Assembly: GCA_016718565.1 (NCBI GenBank)
Contig: JADKCZ010000002.1
Coordinates: 310,001 to 374,000 of the forward strand
Length of the DNA: 64,000 nucleotides
Source of the DNA: Anaeromyxobacter sp.
Lineage (GTDB): Bacteria; Myxococcota; Myxococcia; Myxococcales; Anaeromyxobacteraceae
Direction: 5' to 3'
Shown here in pieces: positions 6,755 to 15,326 of this stretch. The translations under genes and the position numbers were made by a program. A model generated the notes under the pieces. It ran no database searches. It was not told the origin of the DNA and saw only the letters and a list, made by a program, of their open reading frames with translations. Each line of letters starts with the position of its first letter. The stretch's first letter is position 1.

Positions 6755-7515
6755 CGGAGTGCACCTTTCACGATGGCGATGAAGTCCTTCGCCTTGAGGC
6801 TGGCCCCGCCGACGAGCGCGCCGTCGACGTCGGGCTGGGAGAGCAGCTCTGCGGCGTTCTCGGGCTTCACCGAGCCGCCGTACTGGATGCGGATGGCCTC
6901 GGCCACCGGCCCGCCGAGCTCCCGCAGGATGGCGCGGATGGCCGCGTGGACCTCCTGCGCCTGGGCGGTGGTGGCGGTCTTGCCGGTGCCGATGGCCCAG
7001 ACCGGCTCGTAGGCCAGCGTGAGCGAGCCCAGCGCCTCGGCGCCCAGGCCGGCCAGGCCGCCGCGCACCTGGCGGCCGACCACCTCCAGCGTGCGGCCCG
7101 CCTCGCGCTCGGCCAGCAGCTCGCCGACGCAGACGATGGGCGCGAGGCCGGCCGCCAGCAGGGCGCCCACCTTCTTGCGCACCGACTCGTCGGTCTCGCC
7201 GAAGAACTGGCGCCGCTCGCTGTGCCCCACGATGCCGTGCCGGACGCCGACGTCGGCCAGCATGGCCGCCGACACCTCGCCGGTGAAGGCCCCCTGGACC
7301 TCCCAGTGGACGTCCTGGGCCGCCACCTCGACGGGGGTGCCGCGCAGCGCGGCCGCCACCGGGCCCAGCGAGGTGAAGGTGGGCGCCACCGCGACCTGGA
7401 CGCGGCTCTCCCCGGCCAGCCCCTCGGCCAGCTCCCTCGCCAGGGCGGTGGCCTCGGCCACCGTCTTGTGCATCTTCCAGTTGCCGCAGACGAACTTCTG
7501 ACGGGCCACGGTCAC
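6751..7515 (-). CDS. tpiA: Triosephosphate isomerase
   Basis: Seen: about 254 residues with CGNWKMHKT near the N-terminus, the catalytic His loop (GHSERRQFFGETDE), the catalytic Glu in YEPVWAIGTGKTAT, and the phosphate-binding QYGGSVKP and GALVGGASLK segments. Known: it interconverts dihydroxyacetone phosphate and glyceraldehyde 3-phosphate. The GTG at 7515 forms a GTGA overlap with the pgk stop and is preferred; a TTG at 7524 and a GTG at 7509 are alternatives. Translationally coupled to pgk. Confidence 0.96.
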   Translation of the reverse strand: MTVARQKFVCGNWKMHKTVAEATALARELAEGLAGESRVQVAVAPTFTSLGPVAAALRGTPVEVAAQDVHWEVQGAFTGEVSAAMLADVGVRHGIVGHSERRQFFGETDESVRKKVGALLAAGLAPIVCVGELLAEREAGRTLEVVGRQVRGGLAGLGAEALGSLTLAYEPVWAIGTGKTATTAQAQEVHAAIRAILRELGGPVAEAIRIQYGGSVKPENAAELLSQPDVDGALVGGASLKAKDFIAIVKGALR

Positions 7516-8702
7516 TCCTCGCAAGCCTTCACGCCGGGGAGCTCCTTGCCCTCGATGAACTCGAGGGAGGCGCCGCCGCCGGTGGACACGTGCTTCATCT
7601 GATCGACCAGCCCGGCCTGCTCCACCGCCGCGGCGCTGTCGCCGCCGCCCACCACGGTGATGGCCGGGCTCTTGGCCATGGCCTGGGCGATGCCGAAGGT
7701 CCCCTCCGACCAGGGCTTCTGCTCGAAGAGCCCCATGGGGCCGTTCCAGAAGACCGTGCCGGCCGAGAGGACCCGCTGCCGGTAGACGTCCAGGGTCCGG
7801 GGGCCGATGTCGAGCCCCATCAGGCCGTCGGGGATGGCCCGCTCGGCCACCACCACCCGCTGCGCCGACTCCTTGGGCTCGGCGCCGCAGACGTGGTCCA
7901 CCGGCAGGAGCAGGTCGACCTTCCTGGCCTTGGCCTTGTCCATGATCTGGCGGGCCAGCTCCAGCTTGTCGGCCTCCACCAGGCTCTTGCCGACCGGGAT
8001 CTCCATGGCCTTCAGGAAGGTGTAGGCCATGGCGCCGCCGATGCAGATGCAGCTGGCCTTGGCCATCAGGTTCTCGAGCACCTTGATCTTGTCGGACACC
8101 TTGGCGCCGCCCACCAGCGCCACGAAGGGCGGCTTGGGGTTGCCGAGGGCCTTGCCGAGGTACTCGACCTCCTTCTGGATGAGGAAGCCGGCCGCCTTCT
8201 CCTTGACGAAGCGGGCCATGCCCGCCGTCGAGGCGTGGGCCCGGTGGGCCGTGCCGAAGGCGTCGTTGACCCAGACGTCGCAGAGCGACGCCAGCTCCTT
8301 GCAGAAGGCCTCGTCGTTCTTCTCCTCCTCGGGGTGGAAGCGGAGGTTCTCGAGCAGCAGGACGCCGCCCTCCTTGAGGTCCTTGACCAGCTTCTTCACC
8401 CCGTCGCCGACGCAGTCGTCGGCCAGGATGACGTCCTGGGAGAGGAGCTCGGAGAGCCGGACGGCCGCCGGCTCGAGGGTGAACTTCTCCTTGTCCTCCG
8501 GCTTGCCCTTGGGGCGGCCCAGGTGGGAGGCCAGGATCACCTTGGCCTTGGCGGCCATGGCGAACTGGATGGTCGGCAGCGCCGCGCGGATGCGCGCGTC
8601 GTCGGTGACCCGCCCCTGCTCGTCGAGCGGGACGTTGAAGTCCACGCGGATGAAGACCCGCTTCCCCGCGAGCTGCAAGGTGTCGATGGTCTTGATGGGC
8701 AT
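7512..8702 (-). CDS. pgk: Phosphoglycerate kinase
   Basis: Seen: 396 residues, starting MPIKTIDTLQLAGKRVFIRVDFNVPLD, with the substrate segment SHLGRPKG and the C-terminal nucleotide-domain glycine loop (TVVGGGDSAAAVEQAG, STGGGASLEFIEGK). Known: it transfers phosphate between 1,3-bisphosphoglycerate and ADP in glycolysis. It lies 28 bases after gap and overlaps tpiA. Confidence 0.97.
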   Translation of the reverse strand: MPIKTIDTLQLAGKRVFIRVDFNVPLDEQGRVTDDARIRAALPTIQFAMAAKAKVILASHLGRPKGKPEDKEKFTLEPAAVRLSELLSQDVILADDCVGDGVKKLVKDLKEGGVLLLENLRFHPEEEKNDEAFCKELASLCDVWVNDAFGTAHRAHASTAGMARFVKEKAAGFLIQKEVEYLGKALGNPKPPFVALVGGAKVSDKIKVLENLMAKASCICIGGAMAYTFLKAMEIPVGKSLVEADKLELARQIMDKAKARKVDLLLPVDHVCGAEPKESAQRVVVAERAIPDGLMGLDIGPRTLDVYRQRVLSAGTVFWNGPMGLFEQKPWSEGTFGIAQAMAKSPAITVVGGGDSAAAVEQAGLVDQMKHVSTGGGASLEFIEGKELPGVKACEE

Positions 8703-8730
8703 GGCCGTCCCCTCCCCCTGGCGGCGCGGA

Positions 8731-9732
8731 CTACAGCAGGTACTTGGCCACGTCGAGCATGCGGTTCGAGAAGCCCCACTCGTTGTCGTACCAGGCGAAG
8801 ACCTTGGCCAGCGTCCCGTCGCCGATGACGGCGGTGTTGGTGGCGTCGAAGATCGAGCTGTGGGGGTTGCCGTTGTAGTCGATGGAGACGGTCGGCTCCT
8901 CCGAGTAGAGCAGCACGCCCTTGAGCGGGCCGGCGGCGGCGGCCTTGAAGGCGGCGTTGATGGCCTCCACCGTGGTGGCCTTCTCCAGCTGCACGGTCAG
9001 GTCCACCAGCGACACGTTGGGCGTCGGCACGCGCACGGCGCAGCCGTTGAGCTTGCCCTTGAGCGCCGGGATGACCTCGGCCACGGCCTTGGCGGCGCCG
9101 GTGGAGGACGGGATCATCGACAGCGCGGCGGCGCGGGCCCGGCGCAGGTCCTTGTGCGGCAGGTCGAGCAGGTTCTGGTCGTTGGTGTAGCTGTGGATGG
9201 TGGTCATCAGCCCCTGCTTGATGCCGAAGTTCTCGAGCAGGACCTTGGCCACCGGGGTCAGGCAGTTGGTGGTGCAGGAGGCGTTGCTGATGATCTTGTG
9301 CTTCGCCTTGTCGATGCTGGTGTGGTTGATGCCGAAGGCCACCGTGATGTCCGGGCCGGTGGCGGGGGCGGAGATCAGCACCCGCGGCGCGCCGGCGGCC
9401 AGGTGGGTCTCGGCCTTCTCGCGCGCCGTGAACAGGCCGGTGCACTCCATCACCAGGTCCACCTTGTTGGCGGCGTGGGGGAGCTCGGCCGGGTTCTTGA
9501 TGGCGGTGACCTGGATCTCCTTGCCGTTCACCAGGATGCCGGTGGCGGTGGCCTTCACCTCGGCGTCGAGGACGCCGTGCACCGAGTCGTACTTGAGGAG
9601 GTGCGCCAGGGTCTTGGTGTCGGTGAGGTCGTTGATGGAGACGAACTCGAGGTCCTTCTCCGCCCGCTTGATGGCGGCGCGAAGGACGCAGCGCCCGATC
9701 CGACCGAAACCGTTGATAGCAATGCGCGCCAT
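8731..9732 (-). CDS. gap: Glyceraldehyde-3-phosphate dehydrogenase (type I)
   Basis: Seen: 333 residues from ATG 9732 (MARIAINGFGRIGR), with the NAD loop GxGxxG, the catalytic Cys in SNASCTTNCL, and the C-terminal WYDNEWGFSNRM. Known: NAD-dependent oxidation and phosphorylation of glyceraldehyde 3-phosphate. An in-frame extension to 9801 exists but runs through the promoter; a strong GGGGAGGAG Shine-Dalgarno sits just before 9732. First gene of gap-pgk-tpiA-secG. Confidence 0.97.
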   Translation of the reverse strand: MARIAINGFGRIGRCVLRAAIKRAEKDLEFVSINDLTDTKTLAHLLKYDSVHGVLDAEVKATATGILVNGKEIQVTAIKNPAELPHAANKVDLVMECTGLFTAREKAETHLAAGAPRVLISAPATGPDITVAFGINHTSIDKAKHKIISNASCTTNCLTPVAKVLLENFGIKQGLMTTIHSYTNDQNLLDLPHKDLRRARAAALSMIPSSTGAAKAVAEVIPALKGKLNGCAVRVPTPNVSLVDLTVQLEKATTVEAINAAFKAAAAGPLKGVLLYSEEPTVSIDYNGNPHSSIFDATNTAVIGDGTLAKVFAWYDNEWGFSNRMLDVAKYLL

Positions 9733-9772
9733 GGTGGCTCCTCCCCAGGTGATGGTGGTGAAATGGGGCCAG

Positions 9773-9801
9773 AAACTACTTGCAGAGGACGGGGGTGTCA
9801 A
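9773..9801 (-). promoter_or_regulatory. Promoter of the gap-pgk-tpiA-secG operon
   Basis: Minus strand: perfect TTGACA (9796-9801), 17-base spacer, TAGTTT (9773-9778). It lies between the upstream terminator and the gap ATG, giving a leader of about 30 bases with a strong ribosome binding site. Confidence 0.75.
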
Positions 9802-9829
9802 CGTGACGAAAGGTCCCGTCCCGAAAGGG

Positions 9830-9863
9830 AAAAAAAGGACGGCGCCGCGGGTGGGCGCCGTCC
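9830..9863 (-). terminator. Rho-independent terminator of the small gene at 9899-10114
   Basis: A perfect 10-bp stem (9837-9846 with 9854-9863) is followed on the minus strand by seven T (complement of the A run 9830-9836). It isolates the small gene from gap. Confidence 0.9.
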
Positions 9864-9898
9864 TCCTCTCGGTGCTGCGCGCTGCGAAGGGTCCGGCC

Positions 9899-10114
9899 CT
9901 ACAGGGCGGCCCGCCAGCCGCCGGCGTCGCCGCCTCGCGAGGCGGCCGCGGGCGGCAGATCGTGCCCGGCCTTGAGGTCCTGGGTGACGAGGTCGATGAG
10001 CTCGGTGGAGAGGCTCAAGATCTGGTTCGGCGTGTAGCCGCTGCCGCGCAGCTCCTTGAAGAGCGACTTGGCGAGGATCTTGGTTCCCTTGACGTCGAGC
10101 ATGGCTGGTACCAT
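9899..10114 (-). CDS. Small protein of unknown function (71 aa)
   Basis: Seen: ATG 10114 has GGGGGAGA about 7 bases upstream. The protein begins MVPAMLDVKGTKILAKSLF and looks mainly helical and amphipathic (KSLFKELRGSGYTPNQILSLSTELIDLVTQDL) up to about residue 50, with a short Ala/Gly/Arg tail. There is no signal peptide or membrane segment. It forms its own transcription unit with a textbook terminator behind it, which supports a real gene. I do not recognise the family. Confidence 0.75.
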   Translation of the reverse strand: MVPAMLDVKGTKILAKSLFKELRGSGYTPNQILSLSTELIDLVTQDLKAGHDLPPAAASRGGDAGGWRAAL

Positions 10115-10181
10115 TGGGTTTCTCCCCCGGGGCGGTGAAGCGTGGGCCGCTCTGTCGGTGGTCCGGAGGACAGCAAGCGGG

Positions 10182-10255
10182 GGGCCAATCCTGGCCCAGG
10201 GGCGATATCGCCAGGCGTTGCAGGCAGTTGAGCCGGATTGCCCGCCGTGCGGGCA
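10182..10255. promoter_or_regulatory. Cluster of three inverted repeats in the 297-bp divergent gap 10115-10411
   Basis: GGGCC/GGCCC arms (10182-10186, 10193-10197), a perfect 12-bp palindrome GGCGATATCGCC (10201-10212), and a 7-bp stem with 3-base loop (10239-10255) sit between two divergent genes. They could be operators or an attenuator; no matching regulator is known. Nothing else is recognised in this gap apart from the ribosome binding sites. Confidence 0.35.
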
Positions 10256-10411
10256 GGCGTCGAGGTGCGTAGGCGGGTTCGCGAATGGCCCGTGCGGCCG
10301 GGCTGGTGCGTACCTGGGTTCGCGCCCCCGGCGAGGCCGACGGGGGATAGGGCCGGAGCGGGGCGCAGCCGCGCCGCGGCCGGTAACCAGGAGAGCGGAG
10401 AGCTGATCGCC

Positions 10412-12004
10412 ATGCGGTACCGAGTGCAGAACATCCCGCTCTGGCTGGAGGAGGACGAGGCGCTGCTGGTGCGCCGCGCCGCCGAGCGGCTGGGCGTCGC
10501 GGCGGGCGCGCTCTCGGAGGCGCAGGTGGTGCGCCGCTCGCTCGACGCCCGCAAGAAGGGCCGGCCTCGCTGGCTGGTGAACCTGGAGGTGACGCTGGCC
10601 GGGCCGGTCCGCGGCGCGCCCGCCGACGTGGTGCCGGCCCCCCCCGCGACTCCCGCCCCGGCCCGGGTCCGGCCCCCGGCGGCCCGTCCCATCATCCTGG
10701 GCGCCGGTCCGGCCGGGCTCTTCTGCGCCTGGGGGCTCCTTCAGCGCGGCGTGCCCTCGCTGGTGGTCGACCGCGGCCGGCAGGTGTCGCCGCGGCGCCG
10801 CGACGTGGCCGCCCTGATGCGCGACGGCACGCTCGACCCCGAGTCCAACATGAACTTCGGGGAGGGGGGCGCCGGCGCCTACACCGACGGCAAGCTGGGC
10901 ACCCGCATCCACCACCCGGCGGTGCGCACGGTGGTGGAGCTGTTCGCCCGCTTCGGCGGGGTGGGGCGCATCCTGGCCGAGGGCAAGCCGCACGTGGGGT
11001 CCGATCTCCTGCCGTCGGCCATCTCGGCCATGGTGGCGGAGCTGACCGCCGGCGGCTGCGAGTTCCTGTGGGGCGCCCGGGCGGTGGACCTGGAGCTGCG
11101 CCAGGGGCGCTTCACCGGCCTGCGCCTGGCCGACGGCCGCACCCTCGACTCCGACCGGCTGGTGCTGGCGCCGGGCAACAGCGCCCGCGAGCTCTTCGAG
11201 CTCTTCGCCGAGCGCGGCTGGCCGCTGGAGGCCAAGCCCTTCGCGGTGGGCTTCCGCGCCGAACACCCCCAGCCGCTCATCGACCGGATCCAGTACGGCC
11301 TCTCCGAGCGGCCGAAGACCCTGCCGCCGGCCGACTACAAGCTGGCCGACAACCCGGTGGTGGACGGCGGGGCCCGCGGGGTCTTCTCCTTCTGCATGTG
11401 CCCCGGCGGCGTGGTGGTGCCCACCCCCACCGAGGCCGGCATGCTCTGCACCAACGGCATGTCCAACAGCCACCGCTCCTCGCCCCTGGCCAACGCCGGG
11501 GTGGTGGTGGCGGTCTCGCCGGCCGACTACGCCGCCGAGGGCTTCACCGGCCCGCTGGCCGGCCTGGCGTGGCAGCGCAAGTGGGAGCGGGCCGCCTTCG
11601 CCCTGGGCGGCGGCGGCTTCCGGGCCCCGGCCCAGCGGCTGGCCGCCTACCTGGCCGGCACGCCGGGCGCGCCCCCGGGCCGCTCGAGCTACCGGCCCGG
11701 CCTGACCCACGCCGACCTCTCGCCGCTCTACCCTGCGGCGGTGCGCGACGCGCTCAAGGCCGGGCTGCGCGCCTTCGACCGGCGCATGCGCGGCTACGTC
11801 ACCGACGAGGCGGTGCTGATCGGCATCGAGTCGCGCACCAGCGCGCCCTGCCGCCTGCTGCGCGGCGAGGACCTGGTCTCGCCTGGCCTGCCCGGCGTCT
11901 ACCCGTGCGGCGAGGGGGCGGGCTACGCCGGCGGCATCGTCTCCTCGGCGGTGGACGGGCTGCGGGTGGCCGAGGCCATCGGCGCCGAGCTCGGGCCGGC
12001 CTGA
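10412..12004 (+). CDS. FAD-dependent dehydrogenase (COG2509-type)
   Basis: Seen: 530 residues. An N-terminal alpha/beta domain (about 1-65, MRYRVQNIPLWLEEDEALLV) is followed by the FAD-binding Rossmann motif IILGAGPAGLFCAWGLL (97-102 GAGPAG), then FGEGGAGAYTDGKL, PGGVVVPTPTEAGMLCTNGMS, and the C-terminal FAD motif YPCGEGAGYAGGIVSSAVDGLRVAEAI. Known: members are uncharacterised flavoproteins related to electron-transfer dehydrogenases. ATG 10412 is chosen because an AG-rich region precedes it and the conserved N-terminal domain starts there; the frame extends further upstream without recognisable protein. Specific substrate unknown. Confidence 0.85.
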   Translation: MRYRVQNIPLWLEEDEALLVRRAAERLGVAAGALSEAQVVRRSLDARKKGRPRWLVNLEVTLAGPVRGAPADVVPAPPATPAPARVRPPAARPIILGAGPAGLFCAWGLLQRGVPSLVVDRGRQVSPRRRDVAALMRDGTLDPESNMNFGEGGAGAYTDGKLGTRIHHPAVRTVVELFARFGGVGRILAEGKPHVGSDLLPSAISAMVAELTAGGCEFLWGARAVDLELRQGRFTGLRLADGRTLDSDRLVLAPGNSARELFELFAERGWPLEAKPFAVGFRAEHPQPLIDRIQYGLSERPKTLPPADYKLADNPVVDGGARGVFSFCMCPGGVVVPTPTEAGMLCTNGMSNSHRSSPLANAGVVVAVSPADYAAEGFTGPLAGLAWQRKWERAAFALGGGGFRAPAQRLAAYLAGTPGAPPGRSSYRPGLTHADLSPLYPAAVRDALKAGLRAFDRRMRGYVTDEAVLIGIESRTSAPCRLLRGEDLVSPGLPGVYPCGEGAGYAGGIVSSAVDGLRVAEAIGAELGPA

Positions 12005-12012
12005 GGGCGACG

Positions 12013-12288
12013 GTGCGCTACCTGGTCCGCGATCGCGACGGGCGCGAGCTCACCGTCCCCTCCCTGGCCGACCTGGCCGCGCTGCACCGCCAGGGGTTCC
12101 TCGGCGACGAGGACCTGGTGCGCCGCGAGACCTCCGCCCGGTGGGAGCGGGTGGCCGACCTGGCCGCGCTCGGCGCCACCCGGGGGCGGCAGCGGACCCG
12201 CGACCTGCGCTGGGTGGTGGCGGTGCTCTTCGCCGCCGTCACGCTGGTGGCGGCGCTGGCGCTGCTGCGGCTGGCGCGGGGGCCGTGA
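12013..12288 (+). CDS. Small GYF_2-like tail-anchored membrane protein
   Basis: Seen: 91 residues from GTG 12013, 8 bases after the FAD dehydrogenase stop. The N-terminal 55 residues (VRYLVRDRDGRELTVPSLADLAALHRQGFL) have the shape of the small GYF_2/DUF4339-type domain seen often in myxobacterial proteins. One membrane helix follows near the C-terminus (about 66-86, WVVAVLFAAVTLVAALALL). Probably co-transcribed with the FAD dehydrogenase. Function unknown. Confidence 0.6.
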   Translation: MRYLVRDRDGRELTVPSLADLAALHRQGFLGDEDLVRRETSARWERVADLAALGATRGRQRTRDLRWVVAVLFAAVTLVAALALLRLARGP

Positions 12289-12300
12289 GGTCCTGGCGGC

Positions 12301-12654
12301 CTAGCGGCCGTAGTCGTCCTGCACCCGCACCACGTCCTCCACCTCGGGGGTGGAGACCTCCCAGACGTCGCAGTCGGTGACCGCGCGCATCCGGTGGATG
12401 GTGCCGGGCCGGACCCGGAAGCTCTGGCCCGGCTGCCAGGGGTGGTCCACCAGGCGGCCGTCCTGCTGCAGCACCAGCACCATCTGGCCCGAGGCCAGGT
12501 GGATCGTCTCGTCCTTCTGCACGTGGTACTGGAGCGAGAGCTGGAAGCCGGCCTTCACGTGGAGCAGCTTGCCCACGTACTTCTCCGACTGGGCCCACCA
12601 CAGCTCGTAGCCCCAGGGCTTCTCGACGCGCTTCGGCTGGTCGAAGGTGCTCAT
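12301..12654 (-). CDS. Cupin protein related to type II mannose-6-phosphate isomerase
   Basis: Seen: 117 residues forming one cupin barrel: EKPWGYELWW, LSLQYHVQKDETIHLASGQ (metal-binding His/Glu pattern), PGTIHRMRAVTDCDVWEVSTPEVEDVVRVQDDYGR. Known: this pattern is the PMI/cupin module of mannose-6-phosphate isomerase/GDP-mannose pyrophosphorylase, and stand-alone versions exist. No sugar-nucleotide gene is nearby, so the substrate is open. It lies 18 bases after the SPOR-protein gene. Confidence 0.8.
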   Translation of the reverse strand: MSTFDQPKRVEKPWGYELWWAQSEKYVGKLLHVKAGFQLSLQYHVQKDETIHLASGQMVLVLQQDGRLVDHPWQPGQSFRVRPGTIHRMRAVTDCDVWEVSTPEVEDVVRVQDDYGR

Positions 12655-12672
12655 GCGGCGGCGGACTGTAGC

Positions 12673-13347
12673 CTAGCGGGAGGCCACCACCAACCCCTTG
12701 GCGCCGCTCCTGGCGGTGAAGCCCTTGAGGAACCTCTCGGCCTCGGGCTTGGTGGTGAAGGCGCCGCCGACGCGGACCCGGTAGAGGCGCCCCTTGCCGG
12801 AGATCTCGGCGGCCTCGACGCGCGGCGACCAGGCCTTGAGCTTGCCGGCCAGGCGGTCGGCCTCCACCTTGCTCGGGGTGGCCACCACCTGCACGGCGAA
12901 GGCGCCCCGCGCCGCGGGCCTGGAGGCCGGGCTGGCCACCGCCGGGGCGGCGGCCGTCGCGGCCGGCGGGCCGGCCGGCGCGGGCTCGACCGCCGCGGGG
13001 GCCGGCTGGGCCATCGCCACCGCGGCCACTGCCACCGCGGCCGGCGCCGGCGGGGCGGCCTGCTGGACGGGCTCCTCGGGCGGCGGGACGCGATCCCTGG
13101 TGAGCCGGTCGTGGAAGGTGAGCGCGTCCTCGCGCCCGGCCGGCGTGGCCGGCGGCTCGTCGAGCGCCGCCAGGGCGTCTCCGCGGGTGGCCTCCAGCTG
13201 CTTGACCGCCAGCTGCCGGCCGATGTTGAGGCCCAGCACGAACACCACGCCCAGCAGCACCAGCGCCCCGACCACCACCGAGGCGATCTGCCGGCCGTCC
13301 AGCGCCAGCTCGACCCGGTCCCTGACCTTCACGTTGTCGCCGTCCAT
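12673..13347 (-). CDS. SPOR-domain membrane protein
   Basis: Seen: 224 residues, with an N-terminal cytoplasmic stretch of 20, a single membrane helix (about 21-43, IASVVVGALVLLGVVFVLGLNIG), an Ala/Pro-rich periplasmic spacer, and a C-terminal SPOR domain (FAVQVVATPSKVEADRLAGKL and YRVRVGGAFTTKPEAERFL). Known: SPOR domains bind denuded glycan strands of peptidoglycan, often at the division septum. It is encoded directly after argS, a frequent linkage of SPOR genes. Confidence 0.88.
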   Translation of the reverse strand: MDGDNVKVRDRVELALDGRQIASVVVGALVLLGVVFVLGLNIGRQLAVKQLEATRGDALAALDEPPATPAGREDALTFHDRLTRDRVPPPEEPVQQAAPPAPAAVAVAAVAMAQPAPAAVEPAPAGPPAATAAAPAVASPASRPAARGAFAVQVVATPSKVEADRLAGKLKAWSPRVEAAEISGKGRLYRVRVGGAFTTKPEAERFLKGFTARSGAKGLVVASR

Positions 13348-13410
13348 GACCCCACCGATCCCGCGGCCCTGGAAGGGCCCCTCAGCCCCCGGCCGCGCGC
13401 TGCGGCGAGT

Positions 13411-15222
13411 CTAGGCGTCGGCGGTGATATCGCCAGTTTCCTGACTGTCCATCCGCTCGGGGGCCGAGACGCCCAGCACGGCCAGGCCGTTGGCCAGCAC
13501 CTGGGCCAGGGCCCGGCACAGGAAGAGGCGGGCCCTGGTGCGGACCGGGTCGGACCCCACCACCTTCTCGCCGGTGCGGGCGCCGTGCGTGTACCAGGAG
13601 TGGAAGGCCGCGATGGTCTCCTGGAGGTAGAAGGCCACCCGGTGCGGCTCGAAGGCCAGCGCCGCGCCGGCCAGCAGGTCGGGGAAGGCGGCGATGCGCC
13701 GGATCAGGTCCTGCTCCTCCGGCGAGTCGAGCGCGCGGGCGTCGCCGAGGTCGAAGGCGGGCAGCGCCACCGAGGACTCCGCGGCCTTGCGGAAGATGGC
13801 GTGCAGGCGGGCGTGGCCGTACTGGACGTAGTAGACCGGGTTGTCCATGGTCTGCTGCTTCATCAGGTCCAGATCGAAGTCCAGCGGCGCGTCGGAGCGG
13901 CGGGTGAAGAAGCCGAAGCGGGTGGCGTCGCGCCCCACCTCGTCGAGCACCTCGCGCAGCCAGACCACGTTGCCGGCCCGCTTGCCCATCTTCACGGCCT
14001 CGCCGCCGCGGGTCAGGTTGACCATCTGGATCAGCACCACGTGCAGGTCGGTGCGGGCGTAGCCCAGCGCCTGCAGCGCCGCGTGCAGGCGCGGCACGTA
14101 GCCGCCGTGGTCGGCGCCCAGCACGTCGATGAGCAGCTCGGCGCGCTGCCGCTTCTCCCAGTGGTAGGCGATGTCGGCGCAGAAGTAGGTGGGCGTGCCG
14201 TCGGCCTTCTTGACCGGCCGGTCCACCTCGTCGCCGTAGGCGGAGGAGCGGAACAGGGTCAGGTCGTCCTCGACGGTGACGCCGTCCTCCTCGGGCTGCG
14301 GCGGCGGCGGGGGGGCCCCCTTCTTCGACTTGGGGGGCGGCAGCTTGCCCACGTACACCAGGTCGCGCGCCTCCAGGTCCTTGACGAAGCGGTCCACCGT
14401 GCCGGACTGGTAGAGCGCCTTCTCGCTGGACCAGCGGTCGAAGGTGATGTCCACGGCGGCCAGGTCGCCCCGGATCATGCCGAGCACGTGCTCCACGGCG
14501 CGATCGCGGAACAGGTCCAGCCAGGCGGCCTCGGGCGCGTCGAGCCAGCGGTCGCCCTGCTCGGCCGCCAGGCCGGCGGCGATCTCCTTCACGTACTCGC
14601 CAGGGTAGGCCTTGGGCGGGAAGACCACCTGGCGCCCCAGCGCCTCCTGGTAGCGCAGGTGGACCGAGCGGGCCAGGGTCTGCACCTGGGCGCCGTAGTC
14701 GTTGACGTAGTACTCGCGGGTCACGTCGAAGCCGGCCCACCGCAGCAGGCTCTGCACCCCATCGCCGGTCACGGCGTTGCGCCCGTGGCCCACGTGCATG
14801 GGGCCGGTCGGGTTGGCCGAGACGTACTCGACGATGACCTTCTTCCCCTGCCCCACCGCGGTGCGCCCGTAGGCCGGCCCCTCGGCCACGGCCCGCTCCA
14901 GGGCCCGCAGCCACAGGTCGGGCGCCAGCCGCAGGTTGATGAAGCCGGGGCCGGCGATCTCCAGCGAGGTGAGGTCGCCGCCCACGTCCACGGCGCGGAG
15001 CAGCTCCACGATGGCGGCGGCCAGCTGGCGCGGCGGCTGCCCGGCCGCCTTGGCCAGCACCATGGCGGCGTTGAGCGCGAAGTCGCCGTGCCTGGGATCG
15101 CGCGGCGCATCGACGCTGAAGGCCACCGGCGCGTCGGGCCAGCGCCCCTCCGCGGCGCCGCGGGCCAGCGCGGCGCGGACCAGCTCCATCACGCGATCTC
15201 GGACCATAGGGCGCGAGGTCAT
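13411..15222 (-). CDS. argS: Arginyl-tRNA synthetase
   Basis: Seen: about 603 residues. Class I signature in VSANPTGPMHVGHGRNAVTGD (HVGH), DYGAQ, the KMS-type loop VKMGKRAGNVV, and the C-terminal anticodon-binding helices (HSWYTHGARTGEKVV). Known: charges tRNA-Arg. Two possible starts, ATG 15222 and ATG 15207, are both plausible; neither has a good Shine-Dalgarno. A spacer of Lys/Pro (about 295-315, PPPKSKKGAPPPPPQPEE) is an insertion not normally present in the enzyme. Confidence 0.95.
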   Translation of the reverse strand: MTSRPMVRDRVMELVRAALARGAAEGRWPDAPVAFSVDAPRDPRHGDFALNAAMVLAKAAGQPPRQLAAAIVELLRAVDVGGDLTSLEIAGPGFINLRLAPDLWLRALERAVAEGPAYGRTAVGQGKKVIVEYVSANPTGPMHVGHGRNAVTGDGVQSLLRWAGFDVTREYYVNDYGAQVQTLARSVHLRYQEALGRQVVFPPKAYPGEYVKEIAAGLAAEQGDRWLDAPEAAWLDLFRDRAVEHVLGMIRGDLAAVDITFDRWSSEKALYQSGTVDRFVKDLEARDLVYVGKLPPPKSKKGAPPPPPQPEEDGVTVEDDLTLFRSSAYGDEVDRPVKKADGTPTYFCADIAYHWEKRQRAELLIDVLGADHGGYVPRLHAALQALGYARTDLHVVLIQMVNLTRGGEAVKMGKRAGNVVWLREVLDEVGRDATRFGFFTRRSDAPLDFDLDLMKQQTMDNPVYYVQYGHARLHAIFRKAAESSVALPAFDLGDARALDSPEEQDLIRRIAAFPDLLAGAALAFEPHRVAFYLQETIAAFHSWYTHGARTGEKVVGSDPVRTRARLFLCRALAQVLANGLAVLGVSAPERMDSQETGDITADA

Positions 15223-15326
15223 ACCGGCTGCGCCGCGACCCCGCAAGGCCCGGGCGGCGGCCGGGGCGCGGGCCGGCGCGGCCGGAAAATGGACGCCGCG
15301 CCGTTCGCCGGTAGCATCCCCTGCCG

